A stretch of DNA of 64,000 bases from Smallanthus sonchifolius (GCA_023525975.1 CM042038.1:10479272-10543271); one strand, 5' to 3'; shown: positions 36,191-48,968, counted from the stretch's first letter. A program made the numbers and translations. The notes: generated by a model not told the origin, from the letters alone.

Positions 36191-36416
36191 GAATTTTTCA
36201 AAAAAAAACCGTTTTTTAAATTATTTTCCAATTTTTTTTATTGTAAACATTATATTCAAATCTCAATAAATATAAAAAAAAATCATATCAAAGATAAATA
36301 TTCAAACCAAACAGAATAAAATATCAACTTCCAAATGTAACACAATATAAATCCAAACTATCCAAAACTAATACGATAATATTCGAACTATAGTGTTTAC
36401 CAACATAAACCATATT

Positions 36417-38704
36417 TTAACTTGGAGGAAAGTTTTGTGACAGGTTTTGTGACAAAGATTGTAGCCTCTCATTCATTTCAGCATATAACCTCTCATTTTC
36501 TTCAATTTTCTCAACCATAGCTTGCTTCTCTACTTTATCTCGTTCCAACTCCGCTACTTTTTCCTTCAACCGTTGCACCTATAAGTAATAGATTAGCACA
36601 ATACCTTAACAACACATTAATTCCAAATATACTATTACCGGATTTATATAAAATATATAAAACATATAAAGAGAGTTGTCAAAAAACAAGCTATCGAAAA
36701 ATACACATGTTTAAAACTGCAGCTTGTAAGTGTCCAAAAATGCTAATATATTAGACAAATGAAAGATAAGCTAATATAAAGCAAACGGTTCTACTTCAAC
36801 TCTTCAAGCTAGTATTATTTAACCAAGTTTATTTTAGTTAAGCTAATATAAAGCAAACTGGATATCAAAAATGGCATTAATACTCTTTATCACATCAAAC
36901 TATATAGTTTTTTTTTAACTAAAAGAGAATACAAACCTCTTCACTTCTCCCCGGCGGATACGGACTACCGGTACTCGGTATTGATGGTGCACCCGTCATC
37001 AGGATATACGGGTCAGTGATGGTGCTAGTCCCATACAATCTACCTTTCTTTTCGCCTCCATTAGTTTGTTTCCAAAAGTCCAAATCAAATTTTGGGTCTG
37101 AGTTATCATTCTCTCCATACTTCTGAATAGCATGTTCCTTGTATGTTTTCTATGATGGAAACAAAAAATTATTAGTACTTTAATATTATATTATTAAGTA
37201 GTAAAAAAATACATTTACAAATGTAATGAGACTTACGTAAGCTTCACCCGCCCTTGTGTCAACCCAAGTAACATCATGCTCCTGAACGGTCTCTTCCACA
37301 TCATTTTCTTCTCCCGAACCGTCCCCCGCCGCACCGCTACATCCTACCAATCTATCTAGAGGTCTCGACCCTTTCTTCGCATGCGTTTGTAACCAAAACT
37401 CATCAAAATTAGCACGCCGCTTCAATGCCTTATCCTACAAAGTTCGTATTTATAAGTTAACAATATATATATAGAGAGAGAGAGACACACACACACACAC
37501 ACATACACGGCGAGGGAAGATGATTAATTTATTAACCTGGATAACGTTTGGAAGAAACCCACTTAAATGCATTAACTAAGTAATCAAAACACAATTTTCG
37601 ATTAAAAGTTCACGAAAATTCTGCAAACAAATTGAGATTTGAAGAAAGCACAGGAGATACAATAATAACATGATAGAAGCAAAGAACTTAACATAAAAAT
37701 TCAAGGATAAGCATCAAATTCAAATACTATTGAAGATCTAGCCTTTTTATAGCCCGATTTTATGTTTTGACAATGAGGAAAGAGGGCTTTACGATGGTTG
37801 GTTTAGATTTGTATAATAATATGTATTAAAAGAGAACAAAATAACATGTAGTACCAAGTTTTTTCTGACCGTGACAAAGCTCCTCGAGCTGAGCGTGTGC
37901 CTTCCACCTCTTGCTTTCCCTCTGTTATTGATGTTTACAGAAGACTTTTCTTTCCATGAGTCGGTATTCCAAGCCTCAACTAGTGTTGCCCAATGCTCTT
38001 GACTAATCCAATATGGCTTAAATGGGAGAATGACAGTCAAATCATTCCCAACATCTATACCCGCTTGGATCGCACGGGTCTTGGCTTTATCACGAGCCCT
38101 CTTCAAAAAATCAGGAAACTTTCCCTTGATGCACTTCAACCAGCAAGAATGAACTTGGGATTTCCATTCATCATCCCACTGATAGTATTTCTATAGAAAA
38201 AACACATATTAATAATGTATACATTCTTTATTAAGTTACTACATACAAATGTGTCATAAGCACACACCTGAAAACGCTCAAACATGCGTTCACGATGATG
38301 AAAAGGAACATCTCTCCATCCCTGCCATGGACCCGACCACATAGACCTCAAAATGGAACCAATGGTCCGGGAAACTTTAATTTGAATATTAAATCTATAC
38401 AAAATGTAAACAATGCAGCATAATCAACATTAGTAACCATTTTGTATTCACATATGAAGAGAATATTAACATATATATTTACTTACTCGTCATTTTCAAC
38501 CCAAATCCAAATGCGATTTTCAGGTGCAGGTAGTGGGGTTTGGATAGCCGGTCCCCGCCCGACAGCGACGGCTGGCTCATCATTATCGCTAGACTCATGG
38601 TGAGAGTCATGTGTAGTTAGTCGTCCACCGTTGTCTCTACTATCGTGACCGCGACCTCGACCACCACCACGACCCCTACCACATCCTGCTGAACTACGTG
38701 CCAT
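36417..38704 (-). CDS. CACTA tnpA-like transposon protein (Transposase_24 type), 417 aa
   Basis: Six exons read in frame: 38704-38487, 38394-38268, 38190-37855, 37434-37237, 37149-36937 and 36578-36417. The start MARSSAGCGRGRGGGRGRGH gives a Gly/Arg-rich N-terminus. The core includes SGPWQGWRDVPFHHRERMFE, then DFLKRARDKAKTRA and FKPYWISQEHWATLVEAWNT, matching from memory the plant Transposase_24 family of En/Spm elements. The C-terminus (VQRLKEKVAELERDKVEKQA) is a coiled coil suited to dimerisation. Its likely role is binding the GCTACGG subterminal repeats. There is no stop or frameshift across 418 codons, unlike its tnp2 neighbour. Splice sites were chosen by eye; the exon 3 to exon 4 junction is the least certain. 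Confidence 0.7.
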
Positions 38705-41700
38705 AATTTCTATAACAAAACAAACCTATTAATATTCACAAGAACAGTTATAAATTAGTAAAAATCATTAAGAACCCTTGGATATGGGTCATTAAAACTG
38801 CAGTAAACAACCCAACCCTCTACCCTCTACTGTTCTGCTATTTGGGTCATTAAAACCAACCCAGCCCTCTACCCTCTGATGTGTTAATCTGCTGTTTGGA
38901 TTATTAAAACCAACCCAACCAAATATTTGTTTTTGACATATGCTGTTTAATATATAACTGCAGTAATAAAAGGGGTTATATGATTATAAAAGGGGTTAAA
39001 ACTGTAATAAAATGGGCCATTAAAACTGCAGTGGAACTTCACATATGATTATATGTCAATCTGGATGGTTATATGGTTATTAAAACTGTAGAAATCTTTA
39101 ATTTTGGTTAAACACTTTTGGTTATCTGGATGGTTACCTGGCCAAATGGGGTTTAATCTATAAAATTACTTACAATGGTACAAAGTCTTTCTGCAGTAAA
39201 ATGGGTCATAAACTGCACTAAAATAGGTCATAAATGGCAGTAATATATACATCTACCACAATACAATAACAATTTGATGTTATCATGAAGGATAGTGAGA
39301 TGATGAAAGAATTCAAAGTTGATTTCACATACCCCGATGACAAAAAAACCAAGCACATTCAAGTTATTGACAAGAGAATTCAACAGTGAGTTTATTAAAT
39401 ATCGAAAAAGTTTTTTGAATGTGTTTAAATGACCTATGTGTTTATATGAACAGAAAGTTTAAAAACATTTTGCATTTCTGCAGCCCATCAACAATAAGCA
39501 CAGTTGCAGCCAAACATAGATCGAGTCTGGCCAGACCAGCTTAAGACACAAGTAATTTAAGCATATACAGACCCAAAACTAATGTTACCTCGATTGTTGA
39601 ATTCTAATTTACGAGTCCAATCCCCTGAACATCAACCCAAAACCAGACCAAAATTCTCAAGAGCCAAATTCGTAACTTCAATCCCAAGGTAGCATACAGA
39701 CTAAATACATAACTAATCAACGAAGATCAATTTACCTGATTAATGAGCAGATCGACCGGTTGCTCCTGTTCACTGCAAAAGAAAGCGTTTGTGAGTGCAG
39801 AGAGATGCATTTATGTGACATAGGGTTTGTGAGGGGATGAAGGAAGGTGGGCGAACGTGGTTGTTAGTTACTGCAGAAGAAGCGAGGGAAGGAAATTGTA
39901 GATTTGAAAATTTGATCTCTGTTTTATGATAAACTTGATTTTAGAAAGGGAGAGCGTCAATTAGCGAGGGAAAGCATCAATTGAGTTTTTTAGTTTTTAA
40001 GGGATCGAGAAAACCGTGGGTAAAATATTATGTGGTAATAATATTACATGTGGACAATTTATTTTTTATCTATATTTATTTATTATATATTAAATATATA
40101 CAATTTATTTTGCTCGAACATGTTTTTATTTTAGAAGTTATTAAATTTATTTTATATTTGTGTTATTTTAAATCAGCCATACATACATTAATTGTCTCAT
40201 AAATCTACTGTTTTTTCGTATTTTTATAAAGGTTTGTTCTAAACCGTGTCCATTTTAGTTTTTTTTAACGGCAACACCTGGATATTCTAGGATAATTGGG
40301 TTTTCCCGGGGCAACACCTAGAACATCTAGGGCAGCCCACCCCAGAAGAAACCCCCAACTGGTTAAACCCCCTGACCGGGCCATAGACCCTTTTTTTGTT
40401 GTGGCCAGGATTCGAACCCAAGACCTCCACTATGGGAAGTCTTGGGGCTACCATTGCACCAGATGGCCAACGGTGTCCATTTTAGTTAACACTTGTTTTG
40501 ACTTGAACAAAAATTACTATTTTTATGAACGACTCATTATGACCCAAGCCTGACCTGACTTGTAACCCTCTTCGACTCTACTCGTCTGTTTTGTCAGATA
40601 TACTAATTTTAGTCATTTGATACTTTTTCAAAGGTCACCCGTTTCAACCCGTACCATATTCTGTCAAAACCCGTTCTTACCCGAAAAAAATGACATTTTT
40701 CTAAAGCGACCCATCCTATTCCAAACCCGTATTGACCCGTTACCCAACCCTACCCGCCCCGCCTATTTTTCCAGGTTAAAATCTATTCTTACCTCATCAT
40801 GACGTCACTTATCCAGCCAGCTAGGAGAGTACCCGGATTTTGAACCTGGGTCTACGTTAAGCAGGGGCGCCCCTAAGCGGTCGCCAGGCCCTAAGCGTGT
40901 GCCGAATGGGCGACCGCTCATAGCCCAATATTTTGGGGGGCCTAAAAATTTTTACAACTCGGTGGAGCTGCCGGTAAACATTTAAATATTTTGTTGGGTT
41001 AACTTGGCTTTGTAGATGTAAGGCTCTTAAACCAAGCACTCTACAGTTAGTTCTCATCACATATGTGACCCCCTGTTATCTTAAGATATCCCAAAAGGTT
41101 CACCATCCAAAACTCACCCCACAATTATAACCCAATAAACCTCACCAACATGGATCAATCCTACTATACTAATTACTCGAGATCTACCACCCGTATTAAC
41201 CCGAAAACCTGGTTAACACAACCAATCCCTAGACATCGACTTACCTATCCTTGACCAAAACTCTCATAAGTCAACTGACCCAACAGTTATAAACACCACA
41301 TCATTATCCCGATACAATGGTCAATGTAACTCTACATACCACATCAAGTATCATTTACACACCACATCAATATCATCTCATGCACCACAAATATAACTCA
41401 ACACTTGCATGCAATTTAAACATATATAAATGCATACAAAGACATACCTCGTCACTTACACCCTCGTCAGGGCGTTCGACACACATTGAACTCATTACTA
41501 ACCCGTTGAACAATGTCACCTTTGGTGACTTCTCGAAGGACTTTGTTCTCCACATTCTCGTTCGCCGTGTCATAGAGACAATGATGCAAACACACAACAC
41601 TATCATAATACACATAACAACATATTTCATTTACATGACTAATTAACTAGGTCTGCACCCCACACATTGTCCCCTAACACATTGTCTTAGGATAACATAT

Positions 41701-42470
41701 CCTACACACCCTCATAAGCGTTTAGCGCATATCCCAACTCACACTAACTAACCCTTAACATGACATACGTCCGCAACTCTTTTATCCCTAGCTCGTGTAA
41801 ACTTACCCTGCGCGTGGATAGTGTATAAGATTTATGGTTATAAATTTAAGGCGCAAGAAAAAAAAATAGCATTAAATAAAGCCTAAAATAAAAAAATTCA
41901 AAAAATTTGCAACCAACAAGATTTGAACCTGGGTTGTTTGCTTAGGGGTAAAGGGTAGAAACCACTACACCAAGGCATTCATATTGCTATTACATCCTTC
42001 AACAATTATTTAAACCAAATGCTAGTAGAAGGAAACAAGTAAAAAATAAAAGAACCAAAAATGCAATCGAGAATTGTACTTATGCACAAATAATAAATGT
42101 AAAATTAAAAAAAGGTTGAGAAAAAGTGTATTTATTCGATTACTATTCGAGAGAAAGTCAGGAGTAATGGCAAAAATAAGTTCATATAAAATTCAAAAGA
42201 TAGGTTCTAAAATATCTAAGTTTCATGATAAGACTAACTACAAAAGATTAGTTTATGCAAAAGACAATTTCCCTATCAACTAAATTTAATGTTACTTTAA
42301 AGGCAATTAAATAGATGTTACAAGGTATTTCTAAGTAATTTCCCAAGGTAGAGTACTAAGTAAGTGAGTATCTCACAAAGATGAAATTTCAAAGAATTCT
42401 AGCAACTGAAACATAACAGCACTAATTGCACAAATGTTGAGGATGTATATAGTTGTATGTACTATAGTGA
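38705..42470. other. CACTA interior without intact genes
   Basis: 38760-39260 repeats a degenerate CAACCCAACCCTCTACCCTCT and GTAATAAAATGGGTCATTAAAACTGCAG-type unit. 39300-39390 (plus) has a short open exon-like stretch EFKVDFTYPDDKKTKHIQVI followed by a GTGAGT donor, origin unknown. 39725-39780 (minus) looks like a leader exon of the element. 40530-40790 holds GGGTCAAAATGGG-type MITE words and 40860-40990 a CAGGGGCGCCCC hAT-end fragment. 41915-41975 is tRNA-like. The remainder is AT-rich. Confidence 0.4.
40265..40480. repeat. SINE-like or tRNA-like repeat in the CACTA element
   Basis: It contains GGCAACACCTGGATATTCTA, CCAGGATTCGAACCCAAGA and ACCATTGCACCAGATGG, tRNA-like words in antisense order as in the 17090 and 63000 repeats. 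There is no intact tRNA fold and no target-site duplication that I could fix. Confidence 0.45.
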
Positions 42471-42597
42471 CCGTTACCTCAACCCCTACCACCAACTGTT
42501 GAGTTGCGTGCTTTTCTGCAACAAAAACAAACCTATTATTATTCACAAGAAAAATTAGTAAAAATCATTAAAGAATAATTTGTCAAGTTAAAACGGT

Positions 42598-44001
42598 TAC
42601 CTCTCATATGGATACATCCATCTAAACTGCACCGGACCACCAAGAATAGCTTCATTGGTCAAATGTATAACAAGGTGTTCCATTAAGTCAAAGAAACCAG
42701 GTGGGAAGATTTTTTCTAACTTACAAATGGTTACAACAATACTTTTTTTCAATTTTTGTAAATCCTCAATGTGTAAAACCTTTGAACATATTACACGAAA
42801 AAATGTGCACAACTCTATTATTGGTTCCAATATTTGTTTTGGTAGCATACCTCTTAATACAATAGGCAACAACCGTTGCATAAAAACATGGCAGTCGTGA
42901 CTTTTAAAGCTGTAAAAAGTATCATCTTTAACGTTTACACAACCCCCTATATTTGAAGCATACCCATCAGGGAACTTTACTGTTTTCAACCATTTACATA
43001 CTTCACTTACTTGCATTTTGGTTAGAGTATATGATGCTTTTGGTTTCTTATATTTATTATTGGTCCCCGGTGAAGTATGCAATGATGATCGATTGCAAAG
43101 TTGTTCTAAATCCAACCTTGCCTTAACATTATCTTTTGTTTTTTGAGTATCCATGATTGTGTGAAATAGATTCTCAAAAACATTTTTCTCAATATGCATT
43201 ACATCAAGGTTGTGTCAGATTAACAACATGGGCCAATATTCAATCTCCCAAAAAATGCTTCTCTTTACCCAATTATGGGTATTACCAAATTCTAGAGTTT
43301 TTTTCTTTGGGTTATACGTTTCACCTTCATAGACACTTGGAATGTCACAGACTTGTTCGAATATTTCCCAACCAGTTAACTCACGTGGAGGTCCCAATGA
43401 TGACGGTATAGATTTATTAGCCCGAAATCCATTTCTATCACTACGAAAAGGGTGTGATCGAGGTAAAAATCTCCGATGACAGTCAAACCAACTTGGTTTG
43501 CCTCCGGCATATAATCGAAAAGCTTGTGTGTCTCCCATACAGTATGGGCAAGCTAATTGACCATGCGTGCTCCAGCCAGATAACATTGCATAGGCAGGAA
43601 AGTCACTCACCGTCCATAGAAGAATAGCTTTCAACATAATCATCATCATCATTAACAACTTCCCTTGTAGTAGACGATTGTCCTACCTCACGGATGGAAG
43701 TTTCACCATGCTCACACCATGTGTAGTAATCAGGCATGAAACCCTTCATAAGCAAGTGTTTTTGAACAGTTTCTCTATCTAAGTAGGTGGCATTTTGACA
43801 TCTTGAACAAGGACATTTGATGTCAAGTACTATCTTACCACGCTTAGTCACCCTTCGATCCACAACCGATTCAATAGAATAGACAAAGTCTAACCACTTA
43901 TTTAAGTTGTCACAGTATTCCATATTAATAAATCCATCACTATTGGTCATTTTATACATCCATGTTCGATTAGTATACCACTCCATGACCAATAAAGTCA
44001 A
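42598..44001 (-). pseudogene. CACTA tnp2 transposase relic
   Basis: The N-terminal part (44001 to about 43630) encodes the transposase-associated domain (MEWYTNRTWMYK, IKCPCSRCQN, HLLMKGFMPDYYTW). It is then joined out of frame near 43630 to the later tnp2 block (LLWTVSDFPAYAMLSGWSTH, LACPYCMGDTQAF), so several hundred codons of tnp2 are deleted. A TGA at 43215-43217 replaces the Arg codon before HNLDVMHIEKN. The distal block 43199-42598 (DUF4218-like, HVFMQRLLPIVLRG, LVIHLTNEAILGGPVQFRW) is open but ends at a donor with no recognisable C-terminal exon. Three independent defects make it non-functional. Confidence 0.88.
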
Positions 44002-45250
44002 TGCACGCCCTAAGATTCAAAGTCATTGCAAAATTTTGTTAACAACAAACATACATAAACTACTTGTCAATATTAGGACCGTAAAATACTAGGAATAGAA
44101 AATTTGGTATTATTAATCCATATTATCCTAAAGTCTTGATATTATTCATCATGTTGCTAGTGTGGTTATGTTTAATAAACGGGTTAAATGAACACGACCC
44201 ATTTAACACGATTAAATATAACCTGTTTAGTAACACGAATGACTCGACACGACACTAAATAATATACGATAGAGTTTGGCAATCATATTTAACATGTTAA
44301 TTATTTACAAATCCTAAAAAACAGAAATCATATCTCTTATCCTAATAGCTTTGGCTTTAGCTAGAAGAGATTTTTGACTTTTGAGGTCAAACAAATTAAT
44401 TTTGATCTTGGAAAATGATGTCAATTCTATACATTTTCAAGAACTTAAAACCACTCTGGGATTTATAACATGTATTACAAACAAACAATCTTTTTTGATT
44501 TCTCGAAAAAGTCCTTATAAACTTTGAATTTGGAAAATATCATCTTTGAGGTTTAAAAGCAAAAGGCTACTCATGTTCAGAATAAAGACAGAGACTTTGA
44601 CTTTGTAGGTCAAACAAACAAATCGAGTTAAAAATGTACACAAATTATTCAATAATTTCAAACCGAAAAATTCATAACTGAATGAATTATGAAAGGGTAC
44701 TTACACAACTTTAAAGGTCTTGCTGGTAGAAATATAGATGCAAATTTTGACATTTTTAATAGGTTTGACCTAAAAGGTCAGTGTTTTCTTTCTTGAAAAA
44801 ATGGTCTATTTTGTTTATTCCTTGTTTAAATAACTCTAAATAGTGAAAGGAAAAGAAGTACCACCACAACCACACTTACCTCACTGTAAAAGAGTCGAAT
44901 TTGTACCAATATAATCAGTAACTAGTTTTTATATAATTCATGTCAAAAACCTCAAAAGACTATCATACTATGTTTACAATCATCACTTGTTCAAACAAAT
45001 AATTCTACATGCCATTTATTGAACATTAAAAACACTCTGCGGTAAATTTTTTCTATCTTTAATAAGTATTAGTATATAATCTGTTTTCCCATGGCTTCTG
45101 TTTTCAGCAAGTTACCAAGGTTACATTACTAGGTTCATGGGTGTGTGCTATGTATGTCATATTTTATTAATTAGATCCAGCCCCAAACCAACTCAACTCA
45201 AAATCATAGAAGCCATAATCTGATTAACTAGGCATGTACGGAACTTAATC
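44002..45250. other. CACTA interior upstream of tnp2, nothing recognised
   Basis: AT-rich sequence presumably holding the tnp2 promoter side. 44155-44280 contains CGGGTTAAATGAACACGACC-type words of a dispersed repeat. No open frame is supported. Confidence 0.4.
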
Positions 45251-45277
45251 AGAAGCTTAAAATCGTTACCTGGATTG

Positions 45278-45740
45278 CTAAGCTAGACGGGTCAGAAACA
45301 CAATTTGGCGCTTGAATATAACCAAACAGAGACGAATCCAATGGGCGGCGTAAGTCGCCAACACAAAACAAAAACTTTCAGAGTAAAATCTCACATGAGG
45401 AGTGTTCAAGAGAAGCGGATAGCGTGGCTTTGGTACCTGGGTTGCTTCGAATGGATCCACCACAACAGGGAACAGAGAGCCGTCGACTGATTTAATGGTG
45501 GCGCGGTGGTGAATTGTGTGTAGCGGCTTGCACGTGAATAGAGCAGAAAAGGTTTGTGGAATTCGATTAGGTTGAGTGGGGTTTTCAAATATCCACCGCA
45601 ACAGATCACCATCCCAAATCTCTCGGGAGTTCGTTGATGAGGATATGATTTTGGTGAACTAATTTGTCGATCAGCAACACAAGGATCAGAAAGAAGAAAG
45701 TCACGAGTCATGGGTCTCGTACACGCCGTTCTAAAAAAAA
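45278..45740 (-). pseudogene. unidentified exon-like sequence in the CACTA element
   Basis: A minus-strand frame encodes MRWIFENPTQPNRIPQTFSA, then HHRATIKSVDGSLFPVVVDP and FEATQ just before a possible GTACCA donor, in DNA less AT-rich than its surroundings. It could be a captured host exon or part of the transposon. I do not recognise the protein. Confidence 0.3.
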
Positions 45741-45751
45741 TAGATTTCTTA

Positions 45752-46461
45752 GACTGTCCGCAACGCGCGCCTGTGGAGGCCGCCCGTAGCTGATGTGGAG
45801 AGCCTGTCCAACTTGCCGGCGTTGAAGACTTCTCGCCCGTTCTCTTCTGCACGTAGCCAAGGGCGGTGTTTGCTGAAAGTTGTGGGCCTCACCTTTAGTT
45901 TTAGGGGTTTTTTTTCTTTTTTCTTTTGTGCAATGTTAGTTTTAATTAGATAATTTTAATTATTTTCCCTTTCCAACAGTTCGTTAAATATAAATAAAAT
46001 TTTTTTTTCTCCCTGATTTAAATTATGTTTTAAAACTTAGTGTACAACATATTTAAATCCTAATTTAACATTAATTTAAAACCTAATTTAAATCTTATAA
46101 AAACGTAATTTAAACCTATTGGCTAGTTTTTTTTCTACTATAAATACATCTAAACACCTAATCCATTTTCACACCCAACTATCTAAAACAATTCTCCTAA
46201 CTGTTATGTAATTCTATTTTTAATATTAATTTTATTTAATTATTTATTAATTTAAATTATTTCATAACTAATATTACTATTAATAATTAAATGAAAAAAA
46301 GAAGATGATGTGGAAATAAGGAGGTTGTTTGTGGGAAAGATGAGTATGGTAGTGTTGTAAGTAAAATGAGTTTGTGGGAAGGATGTGTGCAAAACTGGTG
46401 TGCTATGCTAACTAGGACTGTTTGTGAGAAGGAATGATGGCTGTCAGCGTTGCGGACAATC
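45752..46461. mobile_element. Tourist-like (PIF/Harbinger) MITE nested in the CACTA element
   Basis: The ends GACTGTCCGCAACGC and GCGTTGCGGACAATC are inverted repeats with one mismatch, flanked by TTA (45749-45751 and 46462-46464). About 710 bp and no transposase. Confidence 0.8.
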
Positions 46462-46499
46462 TTAATGCACCATATTTGTTTGTTATATATATTTATTAG

Positions 46500-46642
46500 A
46501 GTAATTTAACGGTGTTAGGCATCTGGAGTTAATTGAGATAAAAAGGAAACTAGAGTGACTAAAAAAAGGTAAATTAAAACTATTGTACTAAAAATTAGAA
46601 TTTGACCAAACCACATGAACTAAAATCGAAGTTTACTCTATT
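46500..46642. repeat. single MULE terminal-repeat fragment
   Basis: The stretch ends TGACCAAACCACATGAACTAAAATCGAAGTTTACTCT in pieces, the same terminal text as the MULEs at 904 and 31046. No matching opposite arm is visible within the CACTA element, so this is a truncated copy. Confidence 0.55.
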
Positions 46643-46899
46643 TATTATTATTATTACTTTTTCATGTATTATAGAATTCGCGCACAAATAGTTCTGTATT
46701 AAATCACGTACAACATGATCACTGCTGATAAGGCCCAAACCTGATATATAATATATTTATTTTTTTATTTTTATGAGTATTACATTAGTTTCCTATCTAT
46801 ATATCTTCACATGTTTATTTATTTTTAGTTCTTAAAACAATAATAACCAAAATAATCGGGTTTCACATATACACCAATCTTTGACTATGAATCAAATAC

Positions 46900-47280
46900 T
46901 TATAATGATTCACTACGGTTAACCATTACAAATATGTATTTTGTTAGATTTGCTACGGGTTTTGCTACCGATATTATTAAATTGTTTTTTTAGTATTGGT
47001 TTTCTTGATTTTGCTATGGATTTTGCTATGAATTTTCCTAAATTATTTTAGTTATTATTTTTTAATATTTATTCGCTACGGATTTTGCTGCCGACTTTAT
47101 TAATATATATTATTATATTTATCATCTTGATTTTGCGATGGATTTTGCTATGGATTTCGATTGCGACGAAATACCGTAGCTAAACCGTAGCAAACTATAT
47201 TCGTAGCTAATCCGTAGCTAATTCGTAGCAAAATTTGCGACCGATTTTGTCCGTAGAAAAAATTCATAGCAAATGCATGT
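46900..47280. repeat. right subterminal repeat array of the CACTA element
   Basis: Degenerate TTTGCTACGGATT copies run forward to about 47160 and CCGTAGCTAA or CGTAGCAAA copies run in reverse from 47170 to the end. They mirror the left array and are probable TNPA binding sites. Confidence 0.75.
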
Positions 47281-48190
47281 TTTTGTAGTAGTGTTTAATT
47301 ATTTATTGTGGCCAATGTAAGTGAAGAATTTACCTCCCAAACATCTATGGTGAGGAGTGGCTAGAAATTCAAACAACAAGAAACCATAATACAAAGAATT
47401 AATTAAGGATTCATTTAAAACCAAGATAACAAAAAGAATAAACTATTATTAATTGTCTACCCACATGGTACCCCAACACAAGCTTCTTGTCATTATCTAC
47501 ACATAAATAAAGATTTCAAAACAATATTATTTCCAGTTTTCGGTTTTGGATCAAGCGGAACAAACACTTACATACGAGCCAAGCCCAACCAGAACCAAAC
47601 TGAGTAGTGGCGGCTAACGTAAACTCATGAATTAGGCTTTCAAAGGAACCAAAATCTCGGTTTATTAATTCTAAAAGTTCCCCAGAAGGCTTTCCACCAC
47701 CACCACCACCCGGTTTCATAGATTCCCAGAGCAAGTCATGGTTCCAAACCTGTGCAGCATTGTTAAAGGCGGGAAGAACATCACCTTTATTATATGAAGC
47801 TAATATTATGTTTTCTAATGACATTCCATCTAACTCAGTTCCCTCAATTTGCTTGTTTAGATTGTTAACATAACCTTTGTGGTGTTTCCCCCAATGGTAT
47901 TCCAATGTGTCTTTGTGGTTCTAGAGCATCCTACCATTACCATACATGCAACAGGAACTAGAATATATATTACATGATAAGAAATTAAATTATTTAACTT
48001 ATAATATTACAGTTTTGAGATATACACATGCATATTACTCATACCAATGCATAAGGAGGTGGCTTCAAATCAATGCCTGCACCATAAATTTAGTTTCTTG
48101 AAACAACACTAAAATACAATCTATATACAATCAAAGAGGGCATTTTTTATGTTTATAATTTGAAGTTATGCTACTAATAAATTCTGTTTA

Positions 48191-48420
48191 GAGTAAACTA
48201 CTATTTGAGTCCCTGACGTTTGTCTATTTTAACTGGTTGAGTCCCTTGTGTTTTACAGTCTTGCTCTGAACCCTGAGTTTTCATTTTTGAGTCCCTGGGG
48301 GTATTTTTGTCATTTCAGAAAATGGAGTCAAAAATAAAAAGTCAGGGTTCAGACCGAAGTTTTGAAATATAAGAGGCTCAACTAGTTAAAATGGACAAAC
48401 GTCTTGTTTCTTTTCTTATA
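48191..48420. mobile_element. foldback MITE in the dead Fe-SOD copy
   Basis: The left half (GAGTAAACTACTATTTGAGT, GACGTTTGTCTATTTTAACT) is nearly the reverse complement of the right half (AGTTAAAATGGACAAACGTC), giving an almost complete hairpin. It starts with the GAGTAAAC word of the MULE family. There is no matching block at the corresponding place in the intact Fe-SOD copy. Confidence 0.65.
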
Positions 48421-48906
48421 TGTTTTGTTATATTCCTAAAAGAAATTTTGTTTTTCTAAGCTCTATGTATCCCATGAGAGATGTAAAGTTTGCCCTCATA
48501 TGATCGTGCCGAGACCCTACTCTGAGTGAGATTTTTACCGGGTATGTTTCATGTTTGTTTAATTTGAAGTTATGCAAATGAGAATTCTTTTAGGGCATCA
48601 TCTAACTAAACTTCATTTGTTACTTCACACCTATGTAAAATTTCTTTAACGGTATCACTGTAAATGTAGAAACATTTTGTGGATATTCATTCATATATGA
48701 CAGAAAAAAATTGCATCTTTTTTTCTGGAACCAACTAAAAACATATAAAATTTAATCATTGTGGAAAACATGTCTAACTTGGAAGTTAGAACAAACACAC
48801 CATTTAGACAACTAACCTGCATCTGTAACCAGTGTAAGCTCTGAGATAATCTACAAAATTCTGCAATTGATTCAAAGTTAGTTATCCAACAGAAACAATT
48901 AACTGT

Positions 48907-48968
48907 CACATACATACATACATACATACATACATACATACATACATACATACATACATACATACATA
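48907..48968. repeat. (CATA)n microsatellite at the former Fe-SOD start codon
   Basis: About 15 tandem CATA units abut the first codon position of the dead Fe-SOD copy. On the minus strand (TATG)n reads open as repeated MYVC and runs in frame into the old exon 1, so the frame has acquired artificial upstream ATGs while its own ATG has become GTG (48909-48907). Confidence 0.85.

Larger units (their letters stand above)
35669..47293 (-). mobile_element. 11.6-kb CACTA (En/Spm) DNA transposon
   Basis: The plus strand starts CACTACTACAAAAACAGGCA and ends TGCATGTTTTTGTAGTAGTG, the CACTA terminal inverted repeat, with TTT on both sides (35666-35668 and 47294-47296) as the 3-bp duplication. Subterminal arrays of GCTACGG-type words lie at both ends. 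On the minus strand it carries a tnp2 relic (42598-44001) and then an open tnpA-like gene (36417-38704), the usual order. A Tourist MITE (45752-46461) and SINE-like blocks are nested inside. It sits in an intron of the dead Fe-SOD copy. With tnp2 broken it could move only if supplied with transposase in trans. Confidence 0.92.

Noticed and set aside
35734..36269. Long overlapping reading frames rich in Tyr, Phe and Cys on both strands
   Set aside because: They are produced by the periodic GCTACGG subterminal repeats of the CACTA element; the period avoids stops by chance.
40805..41000. Possible tRNA gene near tRNA-like words around 40845 and 41025
   Set aside because: No cloverleaf with all arms can be drawn; the words are split by a hAT-like fragment and belong to a dispersed repeat.
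48908..48968. The CATA array considered as a CRISPR-like or functional tandem array
   Set aside because: It is a simple 4-bp microsatellite without spacers in a plant genome.
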